DNA of 64,000 nt from Larkinella humicola (GTDB lineage: Bacteria; Bacteroidota; Bacteroidia; Cytophagales; Spirosomataceae), in NCBI RefSeq assembly GCF_008727875.1, contig NZ_VTWS01000005.1, forward strand, positions 124,001 to 188,000. The letters run 5' to 3'. Every line of letters begins with the position of its first letter. Position 1 is the first letter of the stretch. The position numbers were made by a program, and so were the translations under genes. The notes under the pieces were generated by a model, which saw only the letters and a list, made by a program, of their open reading frames with translations, had not been told where the DNA came from and ran no database searches. Positions 1-9,264 of the stretch are shown piece by piece.

Positions 1-1895
1 TCCCCAAGCGACACCCACTCGCCGGACGTTTGCCCAACCACCACAATATCAGCGGGTTTGATCGGAATAGACTTCTGGCTTTTTCCGTCCGAAACCGTTA
101 CCCCCAACTCCGAAGCACTTTTAGCCAGTCGCGGGAAATAGGTGTAAATGCGGTATTTGCCCGCTTTGACAATGTTCGGCGTAAACCGCACCGACGCGGC
201 TTCGGTGCCCTGTCCTTCGTGGATCAGATACGACGGGCCATAGCCGCCTTTGCTCTTGCTTTCCAGCCGCCACGGGCCGGTTGCCGCCGTCGATACCTGG
301 TCGTCATTATCGACCAGAATTTCGGGTGTACTTTTATCCGCTAACGGATTCATTTTCAGTTCCTGCTGCAATTTGGCGATATCCACTTTCTGTACACTGG
401 TTTTCGCATCGATCGCCATCGAAGCCGCCAGCGCGGTCGATTGGCCCAGCACCATAAAAACCGGCTCCATCCGAATCGATCCGTAGGCAATGTGGGATGC
501 TGACAGGCAAACCGGCACCAGCAGATTCCGGCACTCGGTTTCTTTCGGAATGAGGGCGCGGTACGCAATCGGGTACGGCCCAAAACCACCCACCTCGACG
601 TTACCCTCGTTCTTCGCCATTTTCTTGCCGTCTTTTTCGATCACAATCCGCTGAATGTTATGCGAATCCATCGTGTAAGCCGCCATGCCAACCCCATCGG
701 TCACGACCTCTTTTCCCTGGCAATTGGCCTGCGTCATCACGTAGGCACCGACCATCCGACGCGCTTCCCGGACGTAGAGTTGCGGTGACCAGTTGCCGGT
801 GTCGGTATACTCATCTTTGGGATACCCCCATTTCAGCATCTGCTGTTGAAGTTCCTGCGGAACCCGTGAATCGTGGCCGAAGAAATACAGTAATCCCTTG
901 GTATACAGCTCGTGATCGCGAATAATCTGCGCCCGTTTCTCGTAGCTTCCGTCCGGATACTCGTAATTCATGCCAATCATATCCGTCGAAAAACCGTTCC
1001 GGTTGTTGATGTCGGTTTTCTTGTTGGGCATTCCGCTCCAGATGAAATAGTCGTTGAGCGTGCGCTTCTGCGGCTGGGCCTCAATTAGCCGGGCGAGCAG
1101 GTCAAACCGGGTGGAATCGTAGCCCACCGGGCGTGTAATGGGCACCTGATTGGCCGGATCGGACGACAGGCAAATGCGGTAATTATACGCCTGGACTTTA
1201 TTGTCGCCGGTTCCATCCGGTTCCAGTTTCGCCGGACTAACGCCCCAGAGCAAGCCGGATTCCGGTTTGCCGGGGGTTTTGAACGGGTCGATGCCATCGG
1301 GAAGCTGGTGTCCTTTCATGAGTTGCACTCCACTGATGGTTTCGTTGTACTTTGAATTATCCTCCCGCCCAACGGTGTACGAAACCCCGGCTTTCGCCAT
1401 CAAATCGCCCTCATACGAGCAGTCGATGAACATTTTGGCCCGAACGGTGCGTTTGGCAGCCGGTTTTCCTGAGTCTTCCAAAACGATTTCCTGAATGGTT
1501 CCATTCGTCTTTTTCACACTCGAAAGCCGGTGCGACAACAGCACATCGACCTGGCCGCGCTTGACGTAGTCGTTGAAAAGATTTTCGGCTACGTGCGGTT
1601 CAAAAATCCACTGCTCGAACTTGCCATAGTGTTGTCCGATGCGCCGGTAATAGTCGCGGGAGATGCCCGTAATGGCGTATTTGTTGCCAATGTCGGTGAG
1701 GCCCAAGCCACCGGAGGTCATGCCGCCGAGGTGTTTGCCGGGTTCGATCAGCAACACGGTTTTTCCCAGTTTCCGGGCCGTGTAAGCCGCAATGACGCCC
1801 CCGGATGTGCCGCCGTAGACGCAGACATCCACCTGTTGCTGGGCAATGGCGGAGGTGATGAGAAGTAGATTGAGGCAAAGTAGTATGTATCGCAT
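1..1895 (-). CDS. FAD-dependent oxidoreductase, secreted, 3' end cut by window edge
   Basis: The frame is open from an ATG at 1895 to base 1 without a stop, giving 631 residues. The start is followed by a signal peptide ending near residue 19 (ITSAIAQQ), then a Rossmann-type dinucleotide motif (YGGTSGGVIAAYTARKLGK, about residues 27-45) and a flavoprotein segment HLGGMTSGGLGLTDIG. This fits the FAD_oxidored family (PF12831). The last 110 residues or so, after the conserved RMEP block, resemble the golvesin/xanthan-lyase type C-terminal beta domain, so some databases would call it 'xanthan lyase'; that is from memory of the family. It is the last visible gene of the sigma-FecR-SusC-SusD operon and a paralogue of the gene at 2020-3780. 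The substrate is unknown, presumably a molecule imported or processed with the SusCD system. Confidence 0.85.
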   Translation of the reverse strand, partial: MRYILLCLNLLLITSAIAQQQVDVCVYGGTSGGVIAAYTARKLGKTVLLIEPGKHLGGMTSGGLGLTDIGNKYAITGISRDYYRRIGQHYGKFEQWIFEPHVAENLFNDYVKRGQVDVLLSHRLSSVKKTNGTIQEIVLEDSGKPAAKRTVRAKMFIDCSYEGDLMAKAGVSYTVGREDNSKYNETISGVQLMKGHQLPDGIDPFKTPGKPESGLLWGVSPAKLEPDGTGDNKVQAYNYRICLSSDPANQVPITRPVGYDSTRFDLLARLIEAQPQKRTLNDYFIWSGMPNKKTDINNRNGFSTDMIGMNYEYPDGSYEKRAQIIRDHELYTKGLLYFFGHDSRVPQELQQQMLKWGYPKDEYTDTGNWSPQLYVREARRMVGAYVMTQANCQGKEVVTDGVGMAAYTMDSHNIQRIVIEKDGKKMAKNEGNVEVGGFGPYPIAYRALIPKETECRNLLVPVCLSASHIAYGSIRMEPVFMVLGQSTALAASMAIDAKTSVQKVDIAKLQQELKMNPLADKSTPEILVDNDDQVSTAATGPWRLESKSKGGYGPSYLIHEGQGTEAASVRFTPNIVKAGKYRIYTYFPRLAKSASELGVTVSDGKSQKSIPIKPADIVVVGQTSGEWVSLG

Positions 1896-1912
1896 GTTTT
1901 TTGGATTATTAT

Positions 1913-2003
1913 TTCGCGGAGTTGAGCGGAGTAAAAGAGAGTTAAGCGGAGAACTTACAAAAAACTCTGCTCAACTCCTTTTCCTCTGCTAAACTCCGCG
2001 ATA
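1913..2003. repeat. Long hairpin with 10-base periodic arms (copy A1)
   Basis: Two imperfectly complementary arms of about 38 bases surround a short A-rich loop near 1953-1961. GAG occurs at 1919, 1929, 1939 and 1949 in the left arm, exactly 10 bases apart. CTC occurs at 1965, 1975, 1984 and 1994 in the right arm. It fills the gap between the two oxidoreductase genes, about 16 bases after the stop of the upstream gene. Related copies lie at 21765 and 60935. Confidence 0.85.
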
Positions 2004-2019
2004 CAACTCTTTTTAAAAC

Positions 2020-3780
2020 TCATTTTCCCTGCAAGGCCCCCAACTGATTGGCTTCGAAATTCGGGTCGGATGTTGAAAGTCCCTTCTCATACACCAGAAT
2101 GGCCTTTTGCTGAAGCAGCGATTTCTGCAAGTCCGGCACCGACAGGTCATGCACCGACTGCGATTTCTGGACGCACAAGGCCGCAGCGGTTCCGGCGGCT
2201 TGCCCGAGGGCCATCCAGCACGGTTCCATCCGGAGCGTCGAAAAACCGATGTGCGTGGCCGAAGCCGGGACCGGTGCCAGCAGGTTTTCCAAAGGCGAAT
2301 CCGGCACAATCACCCGGAACGGAACCGTATAAACCGCCGACGGATAACTGATAAAACCGTCCAGGTGAATTTTGCCCGCTTCCCGTTTCCGAACCGCGTG
2401 CGAGTCGAGGGCGTAGTGGCTGGCCGTGATGCTGTCGGCATGGAGCGGAGGTCGGCCGCCCGGTTTGACCGGCTGCGCATCCTGGGCTTTGAAAATGTAT
2501 TTTCCCTTCATCCGGCGGCCTTCCCGAACGTACAACTGCCGGGGAAAATTTCCGTTATCGGTGTATTCGTCTTTCGCCCAGCCCCATTGCGCGCATTCGT
2601 TTCGAAACCACTCGGGCAATTCGGGGTCGTTCTGGGCGAAGTAAAACAGGCCTTCGGTATATTCCCGGAGTCGTTGAGCAAACCGGTCGCGCCACTCCCA
2701 GCCGGAGGTCGGATACGGCCAGTTTTCTTCCGGCAAATCGGTGGAAATGAAGGCGTGGTGCTGGTTGTTACCATCGTTTTTTCCGTTCGGCAGTTTGACC
2801 ATATTCGTCAGCCAGGCAATGCCTTTCGGCATACCGGGAACGTCCGGCGACACGCCCGCTTTCGTCTTGCGCTGAATTTCAGCCTTCTGCGCATCGGTCA
2901 GTTTCGTCATGGCGACGCCGGTATACGTACCGGTTTTGACGTCATTGATCAGCGAGGCATATTCTTCGCGGTTATAACGCGCCGGTTTCTGGATTTTGAC
3001 CCGGATTTTCGGATCGTTGGTCACGCACAAACGGTAATTGTACGACTGCACGGCATTGTCGCCCTGAAACGTCGAGCCTTCGCCTTCCGGCCCGGCCCAG
3101 TATTTATACACTCGCCCGGCTCCCACTTCGTTGTATTCCGATTTGCCTTCCCGGCCCAGAAAAAACGGCACGCCCGCAGCCGCAATCAGGTCACCTTCAT
3201 AGGTCGCGTCGATAAAAAACCGCCCCTGGTAGGTTTCCGTTTTTTTCGTCGTTCGGTTGATGACGCGAATGCCCCGAATGCGGTTTTTCTCAATCGTCAG
3301 ATTTTCCGGTTCAAAATCGAACTGCCGCAGGGTCAATACCATCGCATTCGGGCTGTCTTTCAAAAAACCATTGAAGATTTTGGCGGCTACCGACGGCTCG
3401 AAATGGTAGCCATTGGCACAGTCGGTGGCCTGCTGCGAATCCGCGCCGTATTTTTCGACGTAATAGGCCTTGATGCGCTGCACAAACTCCAGGAATAACC
3501 CGCCCGTGGCTCCGCGGGTGGCGATGTCGGTGGCACCAAGTCCGTTGGCGGGCAAACCGCCAATGTAGGCCGTCCGCTCCAGAATCAACGATTTTTTGCC
3601 CATCCGGGAAGCCGAAACGGCGGCCATGATTCCGCCGGGCGTGGCCCCAACAATGATCAGATCATACTCAGTCTCCGCCAGCGCAGCGTTTGTGCTGGCG
3701 TAAAGTTCGGGGAGTCCGGCGGTGAGGGCTAAACCGCTCAGGCCGGATACTTTCAGAAAGTGACGTCGGGTTGCAGGCAT
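2020..3780 (-). CDS. FAD-dependent oxidoreductase with Tat signal
   Basis: 586 residues. The N-terminus has a twin-arginine motif (RRHFLK) and a hydrophobic stretch to about residue 35, so export by the Tat pathway as a folded flavoprotein is likely. The dinucleotide fold follows (IIVGATPGGIMAAVSASRMG), then GGLPANGLGATDI, which matches the FAD_oxidored family. The C-terminal half has conserved blocks (LYVREGRRMKG, THIGFSTLRMEPCWMALGQA) shared with the neighbour at 1-1895, so the two are paralogues. Unlike the neighbour it ends soon after the RMEP block, without the extra C-terminal domain. It is transcribed after susD in the same operon. The substrate is not known; a role in oxidising a glycan or a related plant compound handled by the SusCD pair is inference. 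Confidence 0.85.
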   Translation of the reverse strand: MPATRRHFLKVSGLSGLALTAGLPELYASTNAALAETEYDLIIVGATPGGIMAAVSASRMGKKSLILERTAYIGGLPANGLGATDIATRGATGGLFLEFVQRIKAYYVEKYGADSQQATDCANGYHFEPSVAAKIFNGFLKDSPNAMVLTLRQFDFEPENLTIEKNRIRGIRVINRTTKKTETYQGRFFIDATYEGDLIAAAGVPFFLGREGKSEYNEVGAGRVYKYWAGPEGEGSTFQGDNAVQSYNYRLCVTNDPKIRVKIQKPARYNREEYASLINDVKTGTYTGVAMTKLTDAQKAEIQRKTKAGVSPDVPGMPKGIAWLTNMVKLPNGKNDGNNQHHAFISTDLPEENWPYPTSGWEWRDRFAQRLREYTEGLFYFAQNDPELPEWFRNECAQWGWAKDEYTDNGNFPRQLYVREGRRMKGKYIFKAQDAQPVKPGGRPPLHADSITASHYALDSHAVRKREAGKIHLDGFISYPSAVYTVPFRVIVPDSPLENLLAPVPASATHIGFSTLRMEPCWMALGQAAGTAAALCVQKSQSVHDLSVPDLQKSLLQQKAILVYEKGLSTSDPNFEANQLGALQGK

Positions 3781-3822
3781 TAGTTTTAGTTTCAGGTAGG
3801 TTTATTACTCCTAAATCTCCTT

Positions 3823-4033
3823 TAAGCTGCTCTAACAGGAACTACCCCGGAGGGGTGATCTGTCAATAGGCAGAGTCCATAAGTCCAGATTCCAAGCCCC
3901 GGCTGGGGCGGACTTAGCGTAAGGGCATTCATTAGAGCGCCCCAGCCGGGGCTTAAGGTCACTAACTGGCTTCCTATTGACTATTAACAGATCACCCCTC
4001 CGGGGTAACTGTAACTCCTATCAGAGCAGCTTA
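3823..4033. repeat. 211-base nested palindrome (element D)
   Basis: Three nested sets of arms are visible. The outermost are 11-base arms (3823-3833 with 4023-4033). Next is a GC-rich pair containing CCCCGGAGGGGTGATCTGT (3843-3870 with 3973-4007, the right side with a small insertion). Innermost is a perfect 17-base pair (3894-3910 with 3938-3954, core CCCCGGCTGGGG) around a 27-base loop. It occupies most of the 291-base gap between susD and the Tat oxidoreductase, starting about 38 bases after the susD stop. It has no open frame and is too small for an autonomous transposon. It could be a MITE-like element or a strong RNA structure. Confidence 0.8.
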
Positions 4034-4071
4034 TAATCAATTTAGAGATGATCAGACATCCGTTTTATTAT

Positions 4072-5730
4072 TTAATAACCAGCGTTTTGAGTCAGCACTT
4101 TATTCGTAACGGTTTCGATGTACGGAATCGGCCACAGGTAATCGCGATTCGGATTAAAAATCCGGAGTTCGACCACCCGCATGTCGGCTTTATTAGGCAC
4201 GTTGCTGTAATCCGGCGTTCCGTTGGCGTCGATCGCTGGCGCTGTCGCCAGCAACCCTTTCGGAATGCGGCCCAGGAAATTCCCGTTCATCAGCTTTTCA
4301 GCGATTTTCCAGCGACGGATGTCAAACAAACGAAAGCCTTCATTGGCCAATTCATACTTCCGTTCCTTCCGAATAATCGAGCGAAGTTCGGCCTGCGTTT
4401 TGCCCGTTTTGATGGCTGGCATGTTGACCCGCTGCCGCACGGCATTGATGGCGTCATAAACCGATTGGTCGATCTGGTTGGCTTCAATTTTAGCTTCCGC
4501 GTAAATCAGTAACACTTCGGCGTAGCGGATCAGGATGATGTTGAGTTCCGAATTGCTCCGGTCGTCTTTGTCCGTCAGGTCGGTATATTTCCGCCAGCAG
4601 TAGCCGGTGTACGTCGCAAAGGCGTGAATGGCGTCCTGGTTGTCAACCCTTGCACCTGTGGCATAATTGATCGTTTTGACGCTGTCCTTGTGGGTTTCAA
4701 ACTTGAAGTTGAAGTAGTTGGAACCCGGCACGGCCAACGTAAAATCCAGGCGCGGGTCGCGGTTTTTAAACGGATCTTTCGGGTTATACAAGGGCGACTT
4801 ATCGATCGACAAACCGTCCGTACATTCGTAGGAATCCACCAGCATTTGCCCCGGCACCTTGTTGGAAGCGCCCTGCGCGTTGCGCGACAGAAAGTTCTGC
4901 GGGGTGCTGTGCGTCAGCGTTCCTTTCAGGTACTGCAACGAGAACATAATTTCACTGGAATTCTGGCCTTTATACGAAAACAACTCCCCGAAATTTGGAT
5001 GCAGTTTGTTGATATTCAAATCCATGACAGCTTTGGCAGCGGTGGCTGCAACGTCCCATTTCTCGTTGTATAAGGCTGTCCGGGCTTTGGTAGCCAGAGC
5101 CGCCTGCCGGGTGGCCCGACCGGTATTTCTGGCATCATAGCTGGTTGGCAACGCCTTGGCAGCTTCGTCCAGCTCATTCATCACGAAGGTGGCGCACTCG
5201 TCTTTGGTGCCTTTCGGAACCTGTGCATCGGCCAGCCCCAGCGTTTTGGTCACCAGCGGAACGCCACCAAACAATTCGATCAGATAACCGTATTGGTAAG
5301 CGCGGATGAAACGGGCTTCGGCCTGGTAGCGGGCATACAGCGTCGCATCCATTTTGCCGTCCAGCTTGTTCATGTTGTCCAGGATAAAATTACAGCGGCC
5401 AATGATCTTGTAGGACTCATTCCAGACCGAACGCACAAAACCGTTGTTGCTGTCGTGGCTTCCTTTGCCGATTTGCTGCATAGCACTGTTGTTCCGGTCC
5501 CAGTTGATATCGGTGCAAACATCCAGCAAAAGCTGGGTCGGCATCCCATCGCTGGGGTGAAAATTCATGCCTTTGTAACAGCCGTTGACGGCCAGCTCCA
5601 GTTCGCTGGCGTTAGCAAAATACGATTGGTCGGCGGGGCCTTCCAGCGGAAAGCGTTCCAGGTAATCCTCGCAGGAGGTGGTACTCAGGATCAGGCAGAC
5701 GGACAAAAACCAGTAGTGTATCTTTTTCAT
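4072..5730 (-). CDS. SusD/RagB family outer-membrane nutrient-binding lipoprotein
   Basis: The chosen ATG at 5730 gives 552 residues starting MKKIHYWFLS with a lipobox (STTSC) and an early EDYLERFP block, the usual SusD N-terminus. An upstream in-frame start would run into the hairpin at 5768-5840 and destroy the signal peptide, so it is rejected. Family features include a TPR-like helical region (ARYQAEARFIRAYQYGYLIELFGGVPLV) and a C-terminal block with RYAEVLLIYAEAKIE and NPNRDYLWPIPYIE. SusD proteins cap the SusC channel at the cell surface and bind the oligomeric substrate. It lies downstream of susC, separated by the hairpin, and ahead of two flavoproteins. Confidence 0.95.
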   Translation of the reverse strand: MKKIHYWFLSVCLILSTTSCEDYLERFPLEGPADQSYFANASELELAVNGCYKGMNFHPSDGMPTQLLLDVCTDINWDRNNSAMQQIGKGSHDSNNGFVRSVWNESYKIIGRCNFILDNMNKLDGKMDATLYARYQAEARFIRAYQYGYLIELFGGVPLVTKTLGLADAQVPKGTKDECATFVMNELDEAAKALPTSYDARNTGRATRQAALATKARTALYNEKWDVAATAAKAVMDLNINKLHPNFGELFSYKGQNSSEIMFSLQYLKGTLTHSTPQNFLSRNAQGASNKVPGQMLVDSYECTDGLSIDKSPLYNPKDPFKNRDPRLDFTLAVPGSNYFNFKFETHKDSVKTINYATGARVDNQDAIHAFATYTGYCWRKYTDLTDKDDRSNSELNIILIRYAEVLLIYAEAKIEANQIDQSVYDAINAVRQRVNMPAIKTGKTQAELRSIIRKERKYELANEGFRLFDIRRWKIAEKLMNGNFLGRIPKGLLATAPAIDANGTPDYSNVPNKADMRVVELRIFNPNRDYLWPIPYIETVTNKVLTQNAGY

Positions 5731-5767
5731 TCGAGTGAGGTTCGTTAAAGCATTGGTAACAAGTGTT

Positions 5768-5840
5768 TTTGCCCCCAACCCCCTAAAGGGGACTTTGCAC
5801 TGCCAGTTTTAAAAGTCCCCTTTAGGGGGTTGGGGGCAAA
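5768..5840. repeat. Perfect 29-base inverted repeat between susC and susD (copy B1)
   Basis: Arms 5768-5796 and 5812-5840 are perfect reverse complements over 29 bases, with a 15-base loop. The arm contains CCCCCAACCCCCTAAAGGGG and so has short internal self-complementarity. It begins 4 bases after the susC stop codon. Related elements lie at 37674-37773 and 55087-55170. In the mRNA it would form a very stable hairpin between susC and susD. Confidence 0.95.
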
Positions 5841-5844
5841 GTTT

Positions 5845-8800
5845 TCAGAAGCTGACATCAAGTCCGAAGCTGACCATTTTGACCTGCGGGTAGCTTCGGC
5901 CCGAACCGACCGGCGATTCGACATCGTAGCCGTCCCAGAACTTGTCCCAGGTCAGCAGATTCTGGCCGTTGGCAAAAACCCGCACGTTGTTGATGCCCGC
6001 GCGCTGGGTCAGATTCGTCGGTAGCGTGTAGCCAATCTGAATATTTTTCAGACGCATATAAGCGGCATTCCGCATCCAGAAGCTGGAGTTCTTTTCGTTG
6101 TTGGCTTCGCTGAACGCCAGCCGGGGGAAAGTGGCATTGGGCGTTTCCGGCGTCCAGTGGTCTTTGTGTTGCTCCTGCACGGTTCCACCCAGAAAGAACG
6201 GCATGATGCCCTGCTCATTCAGGTAGCCGTCGGCTTTGCCAACGCCCTGAAGAACAATATTTAAGCTAAACCCTTTGTAATACGCGTTCAGCGTGCTGCC
6301 GTAGGTGAAGCGGGGAATGGTGTTTCCAAAAACCACGTTATCGTCGTTGTTAATGAGCCCGTCGCCGTTCTGATCCTTGTATTTGATATCACCCGGTTTG
6401 ATCACCCCAAATTGCTGGGCATGGGCGGCCACTTCGTCGGCCGTCTGGAAAAACCCTTCCGACTCCAGACCGAAGAGGGAATTGATGGGATAACCTTCCC
6501 GGTTGGCAGTCAAACCCGTCAGGTTGACACCCCGCATGTCGATCACCTTGTTTTTAACATCCGATATATTGAATCCGACATCGTAGCGAAAATTCCGGAC
6601 GGCTCCTTTGTAATTTATGCCAAGTTCCCAGCCTTTGTTTTCCACCACACCGGCATTTTGTGAAGGCTTTCCCAAGCCGATGATGGCCGGAATATCCAGT
6701 TCCAACAGAATATCTTTGGTACGTTTCGAAAAATAATCAGCGGTGATCGACAGGTTGGAAAACAGCGTCATGTCCAGACCAATATCCGTCATTTCGGTCG
6801 TTTCCCAGGAAATATCCGCGTTCGCCAGCGTATTGAGCGCTACGACGTTGACAATCTGTTTATTGAACGTATAAGGGCCGAATTGCAGCGACGACATAAA
6901 CGGATAGTTGCCAATAAGTTGGTTACCCAGTTGCCCCCACGAAGCCCTTAGTTTCAGTTCATTGACCACGTTGGAAACCGGCAGCATGAACGGTTCCTGT
7001 GAAATCCGCCAGCCGCCCGATACCGAAGGAAAAAAACCGTATTTACGCCCCGTCGCAAACCGGGAAGATCCGTCGTAGCGAGCATTGGCCTCCAGCAGAT
7101 ACTTCTGTTTGTAATCGTAGTTAACCCGTCCGAAAGCGGATTGCAACGCCCATTCCGACGCTCCTCCCGAAGCCCGCTGGATGTCCGAGGCTCCGGCGTT
7201 CAGCACCTGATAATCGGGCAGCAGAAAACCCTCCCGGTAAGCGGAGATGTTGTCATTGCGAAAATCTTCCCGGGAAAAACCGGCTAATACTTTCAATCCG
7301 TGATCACCGTACGCTTTGTCGAACGTCAACGTTCCGCGCAGGGTCGTATAGAGCGATCGGTTTTCTCCTTCTGTCAGCGTGCTTCGGGCCGGTGCCAGAA
7401 AGCTCAGCGCACCATTGGGTTTATACGCCTGAATGGCTTTGTTGAAGTTTTTATCGATCGACAGGGCATATTTCGGGGCATACGCGATTTCCGCCGTCAA
7501 ATACGAGGTGGGTTTGTACACCAGGGCCGCATTCAGAAAAGCGTAGGGGCTGTTGTTCTTCCGGGTTCCGCCGTCGCGCGACATCGCAATCGGGTTGTCG
7601 CCGTTCCAGCCGTCGCCCCAGGTTCCGTTGGAATTGATGCCGATCTGATTGGCCGGAATCCGGTTCATCCAATGGAATACTTCCTCGGAACCCCGGCCCG
7701 GTTCGAGGGTCGTGGCTGCCACGAGCTGGAGATCGACCCGCGCGCTGAATTTTTTAGAAAGCTGAATATCAGCGTTGTTCCGGAGTGTGTAGCGTCTGAA
7801 CGTCGAATTCTCGATGACGCCTTTCTGGTCAAAGTAGCCTACCGACGTCAGAAAGCGGATTTTATCACTCCCACCGTTGATGCTCACAAAGTGGCTCTGT
7901 TGCAGACCGGAACCCGTTAACACTTCTTTCTGCCAGTCCGTATCGGGATACAAATCGCGGTTGGAAGCGCCTTCCGTACGGTATTTCTGGATTAAATCAT
8001 CGGAGTACAGCGGGGAACGGCCAACGTTCACATACGCTTCGTTGGTGAGCAGCATGTGGTCGATGGCGTTGGCCATTTTGGGCAAGTTCGTTGGTGTTTG
8101 CCAGCCGATGTAGTTGTTGTAGTTGACCGAAATCCGGTTTCCTTTGGCCCGTTTGGTGGTGATCAGAATCACGCCGTTGGCCGCCCGCGACCCGTAAATG
8201 GACGACGAAGCCGCATCTTTCAAAACCGAAACCGTCTCGATCAGGTTGGGATCGATGCTGTTCATCGACCCTTCAATGCCGTCGATGAGCACGAGCGGGT
8301 CCGAATTTCCCAACGTTCCAACCCCGCGAATCCGGATGGAACCGCCGTCGGCACCCGGTCGGCCGGAGCGTTGCGTCACCGTTACGCCCGGCATCATGCC
8401 CTGCAAAGCGGCTGAGGTTTGGCCCACGGGGCGTCGCACCAGCTCCTCGTTCGAGATGGACGATACGGCCCCCGTCAGGTTCACTTTTTTCTGCGTGCCA
8501 TAGCCCACCACGACTACTTCCGAGAGCGACTTCGTATCATTTTCCAGTTTAACGCCCACCGTGGAGCGGTTTCCGACGGTCACTTCCTGAGAGATGTAGC
8601 CGACAAAGCTAAAGACCAACACCGCCTTTTCATCGGGAACATTCACCTGGTAGAACCCTTTGCTGTCGGTGGTCGTACCGCGGGTCGTGCCTTTCAACAC
8701 GACGCTAACGCCCGGCAATCCCGCCCCGGATTCGTCGATAACCGTGCCGCTGATGCTGAGGTCGGCCACAACGGGCTGGTGGTTGGCAACGGGTTCGGTC

Positions 8801-9234
8801 GCATTGCCATCGGTGCGCTCGTCAACCGGCGTAGTAGCGGGCATTGAAGCTTCCGACTGCGTTTCCGGGGTCCGGTTCGACAAATCGTTTTTCGTTTTCC
8901 GCTCTTCGGTAATCACAAACGTGTCTTTCCGGATTTTTTTCACCCGCAAACCCGTATTTTTGAGCAAATTGTGCAGGTTTTTCTCGACAGAAACGTTCAG
9001 GTTGACCGGTTCGGAAGGCCCGTTTTTCCCGGCCATGATCCGGTCTTCAAACACAATTTCAACGCGGTAATGGCGCTGCAAATCGAGCAAAACGTTCTTG
9101 AGTTGCACTTGCGCGCTTCGTCCGGCGGAGCGTTGCAGGTGTTGGGCAGACGCCAGCGTCTGGCAAAAACCGGTAACCGGATAGCCGATCAATAGCACTG
9201 CTAACAGACCCAGGTGGTGTACAGTTTTCTTCAT
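5845..9234 (-). CDS. SusC/RagA family TonB-linked outer membrane transporter
   Basis: 1129 residues. Domains in order: signal peptide (about 1-25); STN secretin/TonB short domain (about 40-110), which in this family contacts a FecR anti-sigma factor; a Thr/Glu-rich linker; a carboxypeptidase-D-like regulatory domain (about 160-232, GTVIDESGAGLPGVSVVLKG); the junction SLSEVVVVGYGTQKK (236-250); plug domain; and a 22-strand-type barrel ending in an aromatic residue (SFGLDVSF), typical for BAM-dependent insertion. It imports a glycan or other large nutrient with SusD. The STN domain, together with the sigma and FecR genes upstream, makes this a transporter that signals substrate presence to its own sigma factor. 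The substrate cannot be read from sequence. Confidence 0.97.
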   Translation of the reverse strand: MKKTVHHLGLLAVLLIGYPVTGFCQTLASAQHLQRSAGRSAQVQLKNVLLDLQRHYRVEIVFEDRIMAGKNGPSEPVNLNVSVEKNLHNLLKNTGLRVKKIRKDTFVITEERKTKNDLSNRTPETQSEASMPATTPVDERTDGNATEPVANHQPVVADLSISGTVIDESGAGLPGVSVVLKGTTRGTTTDSKGFYQVNVPDEKAVLVFSFVGYISQEVTVGNRSTVGVKLENDTKSLSEVVVVGYGTQKKVNLTGAVSSISNEELVRRPVGQTSAALQGMMPGVTVTQRSGRPGADGGSIRIRGVGTLGNSDPLVLIDGIEGSMNSIDPNLIETVSVLKDAASSSIYGSRAANGVILITTKRAKGNRISVNYNNYIGWQTPTNLPKMANAIDHMLLTNEAYVNVGRSPLYSDDLIQKYRTEGASNRDLYPDTDWQKEVLTGSGLQQSHFVSINGGSDKIRFLTSVGYFDQKGVIENSTFRRYTLRNNADIQLSKKFSARVDLQLVAATTLEPGRGSEEVFHWMNRIPANQIGINSNGTWGDGWNGDNPIAMSRDGGTRKNNSPYAFLNAALVYKPTSYLTAEIAYAPKYALSIDKNFNKAIQAYKPNGALSFLAPARSTLTEGENRSLYTTLRGTLTFDKAYGDHGLKVLAGFSREDFRNDNISAYREGFLLPDYQVLNAGASDIQRASGGASEWALQSAFGRVNYDYKQKYLLEANARYDGSSRFATGRKYGFFPSVSGGWRISQEPFMLPVSNVVNELKLRASWGQLGNQLIGNYPFMSSLQFGPYTFNKQIVNVVALNTLANADISWETTEMTDIGLDMTLFSNLSITADYFSKRTKDILLELDIPAIIGLGKPSQNAGVVENKGWELGINYKGAVRNFRYDVGFNISDVKNKVIDMRGVNLTGLTANREGYPINSLFGLESEGFFQTADEVAAHAQQFGVIKPGDIKYKDQNGDGLINNDDNVVFGNTIPRFTYGSTLNAYYKGFSLNIVLQGVGKADGYLNEQGIMPFFLGGTVQEQHKDHWTPETPNATFPRLAFSEANNEKNSSFWMRNAAYMRLKNIQIGYTLPTNLTQRAGINNVRVFANGQNLLTWDKFWDGYDVESPVGSGRSYPQVKMVSFGLDVSF

Positions 9235-9264
9235 TTGATCTGAAATAAGAAGGAATAGGGATAA

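Noticed and set aside
2107-3498. 463-codon open frame on the plus strand
   Set aside because: It is antisense to the Tat oxidoreductase, which has clear family motifs; the translation is Arg/Phe-rich without any recognisable domain.
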